A stretch of 54,432 bases of DNA from Desulfuromonadales bacterium (GTDB lineage Bacteria > Desulfobacterota > Desulfuromonadia > Desulfuromonadales > Geopsychrobacteraceae): NCBI GenBank assembly GCA_019429255.1, contig JAHYIY010000019.1, positions 1-54,432 on the forward strand, in the 5' to 3' direction. The position numbers were made by a program, and so were the translations under genes. Of the stretch, positions 27,158 to 35,638 are shown in pieces; positions within the stretch are counted from its first letter, which is position 1; each line of letters opens with the position of its first letter. The notes beneath the pieces were generated by a model that did not search any database, had not been told where the DNA came from, and saw nothing but the letters and a program-made list of their open reading frames with translations.

Positions 27158-27684
27158 CTGAGCGATCTGACAACCGCTGGCAACGTTTCGGCTTTTTCCG
27201 CCGGTTTAAACTTAATCTGATCCGCCTGGCACGCATCAAATCTTCCCCCGATGCTGTAGCCCGGGGGATGGCCCTCGGTGTCTTTATCGGCTTTACGCCG
27301 TTCTTCGGTTTTCACATCCTGATTGCCCTGTTTTTTGCCTTTCTTCTGCAACAGAACAAGATTGCTACCTTCGTTGGTGTTTGGATCACCAATCCGCTAA
27401 CGGCCCCTTTTATCTATGCGCTGGAATATGAAATAGGCCGCATGCTGCTGGGCAAGCCGGCCATCGGTGTGGCCGCATTCACTCGAGAATTAACCTGGGA
27501 TACGGCCTTGCAGTTAGGGCTACCATTGGGGCTTGGGTCCATCGTCCTCGGTCTTCCGGTGGCGTTGATCAGCTATGCCCTGACCCTGCGTCTGATGCCC
27601 TGGTTGCGTCAATACCGCATACCACGCTGGCCTAAACGTCTGCGCAAACTGTTACCCGGTGATAACAGAAACGAGATGCCATGA
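27154..27684 (+). CDS. DUF2062 inner-membrane protein
   Basis: 176 residues. Basic N-terminus (RWQRFGFFRRFKLNLIRLARIKSSP), then the DUF2062 core DAVARGMALGVFIGFTPFFGFH, IALFFAFLLQQNKIATFVGVWITNPLTAPFIY, and a late hydrophobic segment; three to four membrane segments in all. Function is unknown, though members are often near envelope or translation genes. The predicted start is a TTG overlapping the tsaD stop (TTGA), with AGG seven bases before; no ATG lies before the conserved domain, so a TTG start is required. Its own stop overlaps the rsmA start. Confidence 0.8.
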   Translation: MTERSDNRWQRFGFFRRFKLNLIRLARIKSSPDAVARGMALGVFIGFTPFFGFHILIALFFAFLLQQNKIATFVGVWITNPLTAPFIYALEYEIGRMLLGKPAIGVAAFTRELTWDTALQLGLPLGLGSIVLGLPVALISYALTLRLMPWLRQYRIPRWPKRLRKLLPGDNRNEMP

Positions 27685-28469
27685 GTTATCAGACAAAAAA
27701 GCGCTTCGGCCAGCATTTTCTCCATGATCCTGCCGTGATCGACAAAATTATCGCTGCAGCACGGCTGGATCCTCAGCAGCGGGTTGTTGAAATCGGCCCG
27801 GGTCTGGGTGTGTTAACCGACCGACTGCTTGAGAAGGTGCCGCAGGTTGCGGTGATGGAGATCGACCGCGACCTGATCGCGCTACTGCATCAGCGTTATG
27901 ATGATCGTCTGATGATCCATGAAGGCGATGTTCTCAAGTTGCCATGGTTCGACTTGTTGACTGATCCTCCCTATACCCTGGTTGCCAACCTGCCTTACAA
28001 TATCTCAAGCCAGATCCTGTTCAAGCTGCTGGATCACCGCTCCCTCTTTACCCGGTTGGTTCTGATGTTTCAGCGCGAGGTTGGCGAACGTCTGATGGCT
28101 CAGCCGGGCAGCAAAGATTACGGCATCCTCTCGGTGCTATGCCAACTTTGGTATGATATCGACAAGGTGGCCCTGGTCAAGCCGGGAGCTTTCAACCCCC
28201 CCCCCAAGGTGGATTCCCTGGTGCTCTCATTTCTCCCGCTGGCCCAACCTCGCGTTGATCCGGTTGACGAAACCCTGTTTAAAAAAATGGTGAAGGGAGC
28301 TTTTACCCAGCGCCGTAAAACCCTGCGCAACAGCCTGCTGGCCAGTGGTTTTCAGCCTGCCGCTATCGATGACGCCTTGTCCCTGGCCGCTATTGATCCT
28401 GGCTGTCGCGGTGAAACCCTCAGCCTGCAACAATTCTCAGCCCTGACCAGGGCGTTTTTTGGGGATTGA
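27681..28469 (+). CDS. rsmA: 16S rRNA (A1518/A1519)-dimethyltransferase
   Basis: 262-residue SAM-dependent methylase (KsgA) that dimethylates two adjacent adenines in the 3' hairpin of 16S rRNA during 30S assembly. FGQHFLHDPAVIDKI begins the fold; VVEIGPGLGVLTDRLL is the SAM-binding motif I; VANLPYNISSQILFKLL is motif IV; FNPPPKVDS and AFTQRRKTLRNSL are C-terminal family signatures. It overlaps the DUF2062 gene by 4 bases and closes the run starting at 23616. Confidence 0.96.
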   Translation: MSYQTKKRFGQHFLHDPAVIDKIIAAARLDPQQRVVEIGPGLGVLTDRLLEKVPQVAVMEIDRDLIALLHQRYDDRLMIHEGDVLKLPWFDLLTDPPYTLVANLPYNISSQILFKLLDHRSLFTRLVLMFQREVGERLMAQPGSKDYGILSVLCQLWYDIDKVALVKPGAFNPPPKVDSLVLSFLPLAQPRVDPVDETLFKKMVKGAFTQRRKTLRNSLLASGFQPAAIDDALSLAAIDPGCRGETLSLQQFSALTRAFFGD

Positions 28470-28595
28470 GGCGATAGAATAAAAGCCTCCTGAGCCTTGC
28501 AACCCGGCACGGGCTATTTTATATTTCTTTGGTGCCAAAGGTGTATACTAAGGGGCAGTAGATAGATGTTCACATCACCAACAAAGGAGTCGGTA

Positions 28596-31500
28596 ATGAA
28601 GGTTACGGTTCTCAGTGGCGGATCAAAAAAGGAAAATGAACAGCTGTTTGAACCGGAGGCCATAAAAAAAGAATTGCGACGGCAGGGGCAAAAGACCCAT
28701 CTCGACACCTTTGTCGCCTTGTCTGACGTACTGCGCAGCGAGATTCCCGAGCGGTTACTGGCGCAGTTGAGCTTTGCCGAACTGATTGAACAGTTGATTC
28801 AGGCCGGCAACTTTCTCCTGGAACAGGAGCAGGAAATCAGGGTTAAGCTGTTCCCCCTCAAGAATTCCGGTCACTATCGCCTGTTTACCAACTCCCCCGA
28901 TGCCAATCATATTTTTTCTACCCTGCAGGAATATCTGCACCGTAAAGCTCTGCAGTTTCACGTTATTTGCCATCCGATTTTGTCGATAGCAAGAAAAGAT
29001 GGGCAAGTTCAGACCCTCACCAACGCTTCCGATGATTTACCACGCGAATCATTTGTCTGGCTTGAGCTCGAGCGTGTTGCTGAAGGGCAGATTGAAGAAC
29101 TTGAAGCGGCGCTGACAACCATCATCACTGCGGCACTGACCATCTACCGCGATCGTCCGGCGATGCAGGAAAAGTTTGATGTATTGCTGCAAAAAAAGGA
29201 ATTTGCCGGACACCAGGCGCTTTTTGATTGGCTGCAACAGGATAACTATATTCCTGTTGCCACGCGCAGTTTTACCTATACCTCTGCTGCTGATATCAAT
29301 CATTTCAAAGAAGAAAAAAGCAAGGCGCTGGGTTTGACGGAATTTTATCTCGAACCCTTCCATAAGGCCGATAAACCCTTCACCCTCAATGTGAAAAAAG
29401 TTTTCCCGTTGCTGGGTCAGGGCAAATTTGTCGATGTTGAACGGACCGAATTTCGCTGCCCGTTACACCGTTTTGAGCGCCTGACCTATCTGGGTTTCCG
29501 TGAAAAAATCAAAGGTGGTTATCGTGAGCACTGTTTTTTCGGGTTTTATACCCAGAAAAGCATTGATGAAAACAGCTTCATGATCCCGGCCCTGCGCCGG
29601 CGGATTGAGAAGGCGCAGCAGCAGTTGAACATTGTGCGCGACAGTCACAACTATCGCAAAACGGTGCAGATTATCAACAGCTTCCCCAAGATCGAACTGT
29701 TTCTGATGGAAGAGGATGAATTACGGCGCATGCTGCGCTCTTTCATTCAGATGCATCGCCAGGCCGGGGTCAAGGTGGTGATTGCACCAACAACGGCGGA
29801 GCAGGGGTTGACGCTGCTGCTGATCATGCCCAACGAGTATTATCTGCCCGAGCATATCGAACCTCTTGAGACCTATCTGCGCCGCTATTTCAAGGCAGTC
29901 AGCGTGGACATTCGCCTGATCCATGCGGCATCGGACTATTTGACCCTGCACGTTAATCTGCAGTTGCGCCATAAAGAGGTTCAGGTTGACCTGCTGAAAC
30001 TGGAACAGGGCTTGACGCGTCTGACCATGCCGTGGAAACTGCGCTTTCGCACCCTGCTGGAAAAGAACTTCAGCAGTGAATCCTTTGCCACCTGGGACAC
30101 CTACATTAAAGCGTTTGACAAGGAATATCGGGCCCGGAACGAACCGCGCTTTGCTATCCGGGATCTGCGCAATATCGAAAAACTTCTCCAATTTCAGCAG
30201 GATGTTTTCGATCTGTGGGGACCGTTCCACGATCAGCGCGATTACTTCCGTTTACAGTTTTACAGTTTGAACCGGTGCTATCTGAACGACCTGATGCCCT
30301 ATTTGCAGAACCTCGATCTCTATGTGCTGCATCAGGTCGATTCCGATCTGGTTATCAACGATCAGCCGGTTTATATCAAAAGTTTTTCCGTGCGTGCCGA
30401 CACGGCCAAAAGTTTACCCATGGCACAGGTTAAAACGCATTTGATCGACACCCTGCGGGCGCTGAACAATAATGAAGTGGAAAACGACTATCTCCACAAG
30501 TTGTTGTTGCCAACCGGACTCTCATGGCGCCAGATCGATGTCTTTCGTGCTTATCGCAATTACTATCTGCAATTGGGCAGCCCCTTTTCCAAAAAACGGG
30601 TCGCGGAAACCCTGACCAATAACATTGCTGCGACACAACTCTTGTATCGTTATTTTGAAGGGCGTTTCAAGCCCTCAGCAGAATGGGATGACCCGATGGT
30701 GCGTGAGTTGGAGGTACTCTCACCAGTGCGTCAGGAGCTGGTCAAGGTACTGGAAGACGTCAGCAACCCGAATGAAGATAAAATTCTGCGCACCCTGTTT
30801 AATCTTATCGACTCAACCATTCGCACCAACTTTTTTGTGCGCTGCGAGCGCGACGACTACTTTATTTCCCTGAAGATCAGCTCCCTGGGCGTTATCGACA
30901 TGCCGGCACCACGTCCGCTTTATGAGGTCTACGTCCATTCAGCGCAAATGGAGGGAATTCACCTGCGCGGCGGCAAGGTTGCCCGCGGTGGGGTACGCTG
31001 GTCCGATCGACCGGATGATTTCCGCACCGAAGTGCTGGGCCTGGTCAAGGCGCAGATGACCAAAAATGCGGTGATTGTACCGGAAGGTTCCAAAGGAGGA
31101 TTCGTCACCAAACGCAGCAGTGACGATCGTGATCAGCTTGGGCAGATTGTCAAGGAGGCCTACCAGACTTTCATGTGCGGGCTGCTGGATATCACTGACA
31201 ACCGTGTCGGTGAAGAAGTTGTTCGCCCTGTCGGGGTGATTGCTCATGATGATTATGACCCCTATCTGGTGGTTGCCGCCGACAAAGGGACGGCGCATCT
31301 GTCCGACGTCGCCAATGCCATCAGCGAGTCCTACAACTTCTGGCTCGGCGATGCCTTTGCCAGTGGTGGTTCCCACGGTTATGACCATAAGAAATTAGGT
31401 ATTACCGCGCGTGGCGCCTGGGAGAGTGTCAAACGTCTGTTCCGGGAGATGGGACAGGATATTCAGACTGAGCCCTTTACCGTGGTCGGCATCGGCGATA

Positions 31501-33353
31501 TGAGTGGTGACGTGTTCGGCAATGGCATGCTGTTATCAAAGCAGATCCGTCTGCTGGCAGCCTTTGATCACCGTCATATCTTTCTTGACCCGAATCCTGA
31601 TCCGCAAACCTCCTGGCAGGAACGCCGGCGGCTGTTCAATCTGCCACGTTCAACCTGGGAGGACTACAACAGTGAACTGATCTCTGCCGGTGGCGGCGTT
31701 TATTCACGACAACTCAAGGAGATTCCCCTGTCCCCGCAGGTTGCCAAATGGCTCGGTGTTCGTCAGAGCAGTATAGATGTGCCCGGTTTGATTAAATTAC
31801 TGCTGACCGCGCCGGTTGATCTGTTGTGGAACGGTGGTATCGGCACCTATATCAAGGCCTCTACCCAGAACCATGAAGAAGCCGGTGATCGTGCCAACGA
31901 TGGATTGCGTGCGGATGGCCTTGAGGTGCGTGCCAAAGTGATCGGCGAGGGGGGGAATCTCGGGTTGACCCAGGCTGGGCGGATCGAGTTTGCCCTTAAT
32001 GGCGGTCGGGTAAATACCGATGCCATCGATAACTCCGGTGGCGTTGACAGCTCTGATCACGAGGTCAACCTGAAGATATTGTTGCGCCTGTTGCGCCAGG
32101 AGCGCAAAGTCAAGTCGCTTAAAGACGGCTATGCCCTGCTGGCGGAGATTGAAGAAACCGTTTGTCAGGATGTGCTTGCCAACAATTACACCCAGACCTT
32201 GTCTATCTCTCTGGATGAGTTGCGCATTGAAAAGGATGTCGAGCCGCACCTTGAACTGATCGACCGGCTCAGCCGTTCAGGCTTGCTTGACCGCCGTGGA
32301 GAAGGGCTGCCAAGTCGTAAAGATGTGGCATTGCGGCAACCCAACCGCTTAACCCGCCCGGAACTGGCGGTACTGCTGGCCTACAGCAAGATGTTCCTCT
32401 ATCGGGGTCTGCTTGAGGCGGAATTGCCGGATAACAAGGTAGTAAAACAGCTGCTCTTTGATTATTTTCCGGCAGAAATTGGTGAGCGCTATGCTGAACA
32501 GCTGCCACGTCATCCGCTGGCGCGTGAAATTATCGCGACCATGCTCACCAACCGCGTGGTTGATCAGGCCGGCAGCGCCTTTTTGCAGACTGTCAGTCGT
32601 TTGACCGGGCGTTCGCAAGTCAGCGTCGCCAATGCCTATCTGACCTTTGACAGCCTGCTCAGCGGCACAGAGCTGCGCCGCGCGGTATATGCCTGCGATA
32701 ATCAGATGGCGGCAGCACGCCAATATGAGCTGCTGCTGCGCCTTGAAAATATTCTGGCCACCTTCTGTGTGTTTGCTCTTGGCTACGGCATGGCGATCCC
32801 GTCAACCACCAGCGATCTCGAACGGATCAGTGCTCAGCTTCAGGACTACGCTGGCTTGTTGCCCAAGGTTCTGCCGGCCGCTGTCTGGCAGGACTGTCGG
32901 CAACGTAAAAGCACGCTGCAGAATGAAGGGTTGAATCCCGACATCGCCTACAAATTTTCGGTGCTGGATAACCTGGTCGATTTTCTGCCGTTGTTGTGTA
33001 TGGTTGACAGCTCCGGTCAGAGTCTTGATGTCCTGGCACAGATCAAGGTGCTGGTGGATCAACAGGTCAACATTGATATGCTGCTGGCGCAACTGGCGAA
33101 AGTGCCGGTACGTGACAGTTGGGATCGCCAGGCGCGTGAATCTTTAATCAGTAGTCTTCACGCTGTCAATGTCAAACTGGTGTATCAGGTGGCAACGGAA
33201 TCAGCAGAGCAACCTGAAGCCTTTTTCATCCAGCGGCGTGCCAAGCTGCGCTTCTTTGATGCCGCCCGCCAATCGTTGATTGCCGAGGAACCGCAAAACT
33301 TTCATCCGTTTTCGGTGCTGCTGCATAATCTCGAGGGGCTGGTAAAATCCTGA
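28596..33353 (+). CDS. Large NAD-specific glutamate dehydrogenase (GDH-180 class)
   Basis: 1585-residue enzyme oxidatively deaminating glutamate to 2-oxoglutarate. The catalytic domain is in the central-to-C-terminal part: LRGGKVARGGVRWSDRPDDF, VPEGSKGGFV (substrate lysine region), a Rossmann-type stretch with VVGIGDMSGDVFGNGMLLS, LDPNPDP and VIGEGGNLGLTQ. The long N-terminal ~700 residues are the regulatory extension of this class, with beta-rich, ACT-like segments. The frame is open to 28566, but AAAGGAG lies directly before the ATG at 28596. The C-terminal ~400 residues are helical. Isolated between short intergenic regions and reads alone. Confidence 0.93.
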   Translation: MKVTVLSGGSKKENEQLFEPEAIKKELRRQGQKTHLDTFVALSDVLRSEIPERLLAQLSFAELIEQLIQAGNFLLEQEQEIRVKLFPLKNSGHYRLFTNSPDANHIFSTLQEYLHRKALQFHVICHPILSIARKDGQVQTLTNASDDLPRESFVWLELERVAEGQIEELEAALTTIITAALTIYRDRPAMQEKFDVLLQKKEFAGHQALFDWLQQDNYIPVATRSFTYTSAADINHFKEEKSKALGLTEFYLEPFHKADKPFTLNVKKVFPLLGQGKFVDVERTEFRCPLHRFERLTYLGFREKIKGGYREHCFFGFYTQKSIDENSFMIPALRRRIEKAQQQLNIVRDSHNYRKTVQIINSFPKIELFLMEEDELRRMLRSFIQMHRQAGVKVVIAPTTAEQGLTLLLIMPNEYYLPEHIEPLETYLRRYFKAVSVDIRLIHAASDYLTLHVNLQLRHKEVQVDLLKLEQGLTRLTMPWKLRFRTLLEKNFSSESFATWDTYIKAFDKEYRARNEPRFAIRDLRNIEKLLQFQQDVFDLWGPFHDQRDYFRLQFYSLNRCYLNDLMPYLQNLDLYVLHQVDSDLVINDQPVYIKSFSVRADTAKSLPMAQVKTHLIDTLRALNNNEVENDYLHKLLLPTGLSWRQIDVFRAYRNYYLQLGSPFSKKRVAETLTNNIAATQLLYRYFEGRFKPSAEWDDPMVRELEVLSPVRQELVKVLEDVSNPNEDKILRTLFNLIDSTIRTNFFVRCERDDYFISLKISSLGVIDMPAPRPLYEVYVHSAQMEGIHLRGGKVARGGVRWSDRPDDFRTEVLGLVKAQMTKNAVIVPEGSKGGFVTKRSSDDRDQLGQIVKEAYQTFMCGLLDITDNRVGEEVVRPVGVIAHDDYDPYLVVAADKGTAHLSDVANAISESYNFWLGDAFASGGSHGYDHKKLGITARGAWESVKRLFREMGQDIQTEPFTVVGIGDMSGDVFGNGMLLSKQIRLLAAFDHRHIFLDPNPDPQTSWQERRRLFNLPRSTWEDYNSELISAGGGVYSRQLKEIPLSPQVAKWLGVRQSSIDVPGLIKLLLTAPVDLLWNGGIGTYIKASTQNHEEAGDRANDGLRADGLEVRAKVIGEGGNLGLTQAGRIEFALNGGRVNTDAIDNSGGVDSSDHEVNLKILLRLLRQERKVKSLKDGYALLAEIEETVCQDVLANNYTQTLSISLDELRIEKDVEPHLELIDRLSRSGLLDRRGEGLPSRKDVALRQPNRLTRPELAVLLAYSKMFLYRGLLEAELPDNKVVKQLLFDYFPAEIGERYAEQLPRHPLAREIIATMLTNRVVDQAGSAFLQTVSRLTGRSQVSVANAYLTFDSLLSGTELRRAVYACDNQMAAARQYELLLRLENILATFCVFALGYGMAIPSTTSDLERISAQLQDYAGLLPKVLPAAVWQDCRQRKSTLQNEGLNPDIAYKFSVLDNLVDFLPLLCMVDSSGQSLDVLAQIKVLVDQQVNIDMLLAQLAKVPVRDSWDRQARESLISSLHAVNVKLVYQVATESAEQPEAFFIQRRAKLRFFDAARQSLIAEEPQNFHPFSVLLHNLEGLVKS

Positions 33354-33358
33354 TTTTA

Positions 33359-33400
33359 AGCCCCTGGTGCCGGCTGCCGGCTGGTTGTCGGACAGGGGCT
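33359..33400 (+). terminator. Hairpin after glutamate dehydrogenase
   Basis: AGCCCCTG (33359-33366) and CAGGGGCT (33393-33400) are perfect inverted copies, starting 5 bases after the GDH stop, around a 26-base GC-rich loop. No U-tract follows, so it may be an mRNA-stabilising hairpin or a factor-assisted terminator. The remainder of the 619-base gap up to panB is described in the next entries. Confidence 0.4.
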
Positions 33401-33620
33401 CCAGGGGAAAAGATGATGGACAGCTTTTTCCCCTCTGTGTTATATCCGATGCGTTTTACAGGGTTTTTAAACCGTCCAGGAACTAAATCCTCCGCTGTTT
33501 GCGCTGCAGTCATTCATTTGCCTGCTGTATTGGTTCGGTTGTTGTTATAATATTTGTTTATTCACTTCGCTCCAGCTATAACAGTTAGAAGATCGCGACC
33601 GATGCGACTTGCTAATAATC

Positions 33621-33716
33621 TGGATCCTGCGACTTCGCGCAGGATGACACAGAAGGACGTTGATGGAAAAAAACGGGTGTCATTCTGCGCGGAGCGAGGC
33701 GTAGTCGCAGAATCCA
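33621..33716. repeat. Intergenic palindromic repeat (TGCGACT...CGC family)
   Basis: The left arm 33621-33650 begins TGGATCCTGCGACTTCGCGC and the right arm 33677-33716 is its imperfect inverted copy, with about 10 extra bases (CTGCGCGGAGCGAGGCGTAG). Arms share GTGTCAT/ATGACAC and TCTGCG/CGCAGGA ends around a 26-base loop. No reading frame. It looks like a dispersed palindromic element of the REP/MITE-like kind rather than a terminator. Confidence 0.7.
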
Positions 33717-33786
33717 TATCCTGTTTTCTGATTTACTGGAGTCAAATAGATAACCAGATAATATTATTGGACTGATTGGCGAAGGA

Positions 33787-33918
33787 GCCCTGCGACCCGG
33801 AACTGGTGCCGGAGTTTTGCTGGGCCTTTTAACATAGCAGAAGCAACATAAGCGCCTGGATCATTATGACCGGGACGAAATGGTAATCTACGCAGTGAAG
33901 CCGGGTGCTTCGACTGTT
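33787..33918 (+). promoter_or_regulatory. Possible structured RNA leader upstream of panB
   Basis: GCCCTGC (33787-33793) pairs with GCTGGGC (33819-33825) with one T-T mismatch, enclosing an inner CCGG...CCGG hairpin and followed by CTTTT. A second structured portion (33834-33918) contains a CCTGG/CCGGG hairpin near 33862-33881 and GAAGCCGGGTGCTTC. The strong terminator at 33919 follows immediately, then panB. Order and position fit a cis-regulatory leader. The pieces CCGGGACGAAA and GCCGGGT recall the GEMM c-di-GMP fold, but its GCAAAC/GCAAAG cores are missing. Confidence 0.3.
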
Positions 33919-33947
33919 GCCTTTCGTTGCGACGGAGGGCTTTTTTT
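33919..33947 (+). terminator. Strong intrinsic terminator just upstream of panB
   Basis: GCCTTTCGT and ACGGAGGGC form a nine-pair stem (with G-T pairs) around TGCG, followed by seven T residues. It ends 25 bases before the panB start, with no coding gene between GDH and here, so it either terminates a small non-coding transcript or acts as an attenuator of panBC-panP. Confidence 0.7.
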
Positions 33948-33972
33948 GTTTTGACCAACAGGATACGTCATC

Positions 33973-34776
33973 GTGGAAAAAAGAAAAACCATCCTTGATA
34001 TTGCCCGTATGAAGCAGGACAAGAGCAAGATTGCCGTTCTGACTGCTTACGATTATCCCTTTGCGCGTCTGATGGACGCAGCCGGTATCGATATCATTCT
34101 GGTCGGTGATTCGGTTGGCTCGGTGGTGTCCGGCTATGACAACACCCTGCCGGTCACCCTGGACGAAATGATTTACCACACCAAGGCGGTCATGCGCGGC
34201 AGCCGTCAGGCCCTGGTGGTCACTGATATGCCCTTCATGTCCTATCAGACCGATATCCGTGATGCACGCATCAATGCCGGCCGCTTGATCAAAGAGGGTG
34301 GTGCCCAGGCGGTCAAGCTTGAAGGCGGCGTGCCGATGGCGGCGACTATCCGCGCTTTGGTCGATATTGACATTCCGGTGGTTGGTCATATCGGTCTGAC
34401 GCCGCAGTCGATCCATCGTATGGGTGGTTTTCGGGTACAGGGTCGAGCTGAGGAACAGGCCCAGCAGCTGATTGCCGATGCCAGGGCCGTTGAAGAAGCT
34501 GGGGCCTTCGCCCTGGTGTTGGAGGGTATCCCGGCGCTGCTGGCGCGTGAAATTACCCGCCTGCTGACGATACCCACCATCGGCATCGGGGCCGGAGTCG
34601 GCTGTGATGGTCAGGTCCTGGTGATTCATGATCTGCTCGGGCTCTACGACAAATATGCGCCCAAGTTTGTCAAGCGCTATGCTGATGTTGCCCCGGTGAT
34701 TTCGCGCGGCATCGAAGACTATATCCACGAGGTCAAGCAGGGGATATTCCCCGGTGATGATCACTCCTTCAAGTAG
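33973..34776 (+). CDS. panB: 3-methyl-2-oxobutanoate hydroxymethyltransferase
   Basis: 267-residue TIM-barrel enzyme, first step of pantothenate (vitamin B5, CoA precursor) synthesis, forming ketopantoate from ketoisovalerate and methylene-THF. [41 protein letters not shown] (metal-binding Asp), [29 protein letters not shown] and [15 protein letters not shown] are family signatures. GTG start at 33973 with AGGA upstream. First of the panB-panC-panP set and preceded by the terminator-like leader. Confidence 0.96.
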   Translation: MEKRKTILDIARMKQDKSKIAVLTAYDYPFARLMDAAGIDIILVGDSVGSVVSGYDNTLPVTLDEMIYHTKAVMRGSRQALVVTDMPFMSYQTDIRDARINAGRLIKEGGAQAVKLEGGVPMAATIRALVDIDIPVVGHIGLTPQSIHRMGGFRVQGRAEEQAQQLIADARAVEEAGAFALVLEGIPALLAREITRLLTIPTIGIGAGVGCDGQVLVIHDLLGLYDKYAPKFVKRYADVAPVISRGIEDYIHEVKQGIFPGDDHSFK

Positions 34777-34786
34777 GTGTTAAGGG

Positions 34787-35638
34787 ATGGAGATTGTAGA
34801 ATCGATAGAGTCGCTGCAGCAGCAATTGGCGCACGCGCGTGCTGCCGGTAAAACGATTGCCTTTGTGCCCACCATGGGGTTTCTTCATGCTGGGCATCTG
34901 TCCCTGCTCGAAGAAGGGCGCCGCCGCGGTGATGTGCTGGTGCTTTCCATTTTTGTTAACCCGACCCAGTTTGGCCAGGGGGAGGATTTTGAAGACTATC
35001 CGCGCGATCTGCAACAGGATTGTGCTCTGGCCGAGGCAGTTGGTGTTGACCTGGTTTTTGCGCCCTCAAGCGCAGCCATGTACCCGCGAGGTTATGCCAC
35101 CGAGGTCAACGTCAGCGGTATCACCGCCGGACTCTGTGGTGCCAGCCGACCGACCCACTTTCGTGGTGTCTGTACCGTAGTGACCAAGCTGTTCAATATT
35201 GTCCAGCCCCATGTTGCCCTGTTTGGCAGCAAAGATTTTCAACAACTGGCGGTGGTCAAGCGGCTGACGCAAGATCTCAACCTGCCGATTGAGATCATCG
35301 GCATGCCGATCTACCGTGAAGCTGACGGCCTGGCAATGAGCTCGCGCAATGTGTATCTCGATTCTGAGCAGCGCCGCCAGTCACTGGCTCTGTCGCAGGC
35401 GATCACCCTGGCGCAGGATCTCGTCAAACAGGGGGAAGGGGAGGTCGCTACAGTTATAGCCGCCGTCTCTCGCCACCTTGGCGCCCAGTCGCTGATTCGC
35501 AGTGACTATGTTGCCATCTGCCATCAATTGACCCTTGAACCGCAGCAACGGATTGACAAGGATTCAGTGCTGCTTATCGCCGCCTTTGTTGGTCAGACCC
35601 GACTGATTGATAACGGCTATCTGATGGATCTGTCATGA
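34787..35638 (+). CDS. panC: Pantothenate synthetase
   Basis: 283-residue ATP-dependent ligase that joins pantoate and beta-alanine. Visible: AFVPTMGFLHAGHLSLLEEG (HIGH-type nucleotide site), VLSIFVNPTQFGQGEDFEDYPR, FRGVCTVVTKLFNIVQP, LFGSKDFQQLAVVKRL and LAMSSRNVYLD. Length is standard. It lies 10 bases after panB and overlaps the next gene by 4 bases (ATGA), which supplies its beta-alanine substrate. Confidence 0.96.
   Translation: MEIVESIESLQQQLAHARAAGKTIAFVPTMGFLHAGHLSLLEEGRRRGDVLVLSIFVNPTQFGQGEDFEDYPRDLQQDCALAEAVGVDLVFAPSSAAMYPRGYATEVNVSGITAGLCGASRPTHFRGVCTVVTKLFNIVQPHVALFGSKDFQQLAVVKRLTQDLNLPIEIIGMPIYREADGLAMSSRNVYLDSEQRRQSLALSQAITLAQDLVKQGEGEVATVIAAVSRHLGAQSLIRSDYVAICHQLTLEPQQRIDKDSVLLIAAFVGQTRLIDNGYLMDLS

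Noticed and set aside
33834-33918. c-di-GMP (GEMM) riboswitch
   Set aside because: Fragments such as CCGGGACGAAA and GCCGGGT fit in order, but the invariant GCAAAC/GCAAAG cores and the GNRA tetraloop are absent; kept only as an unassigned leader.
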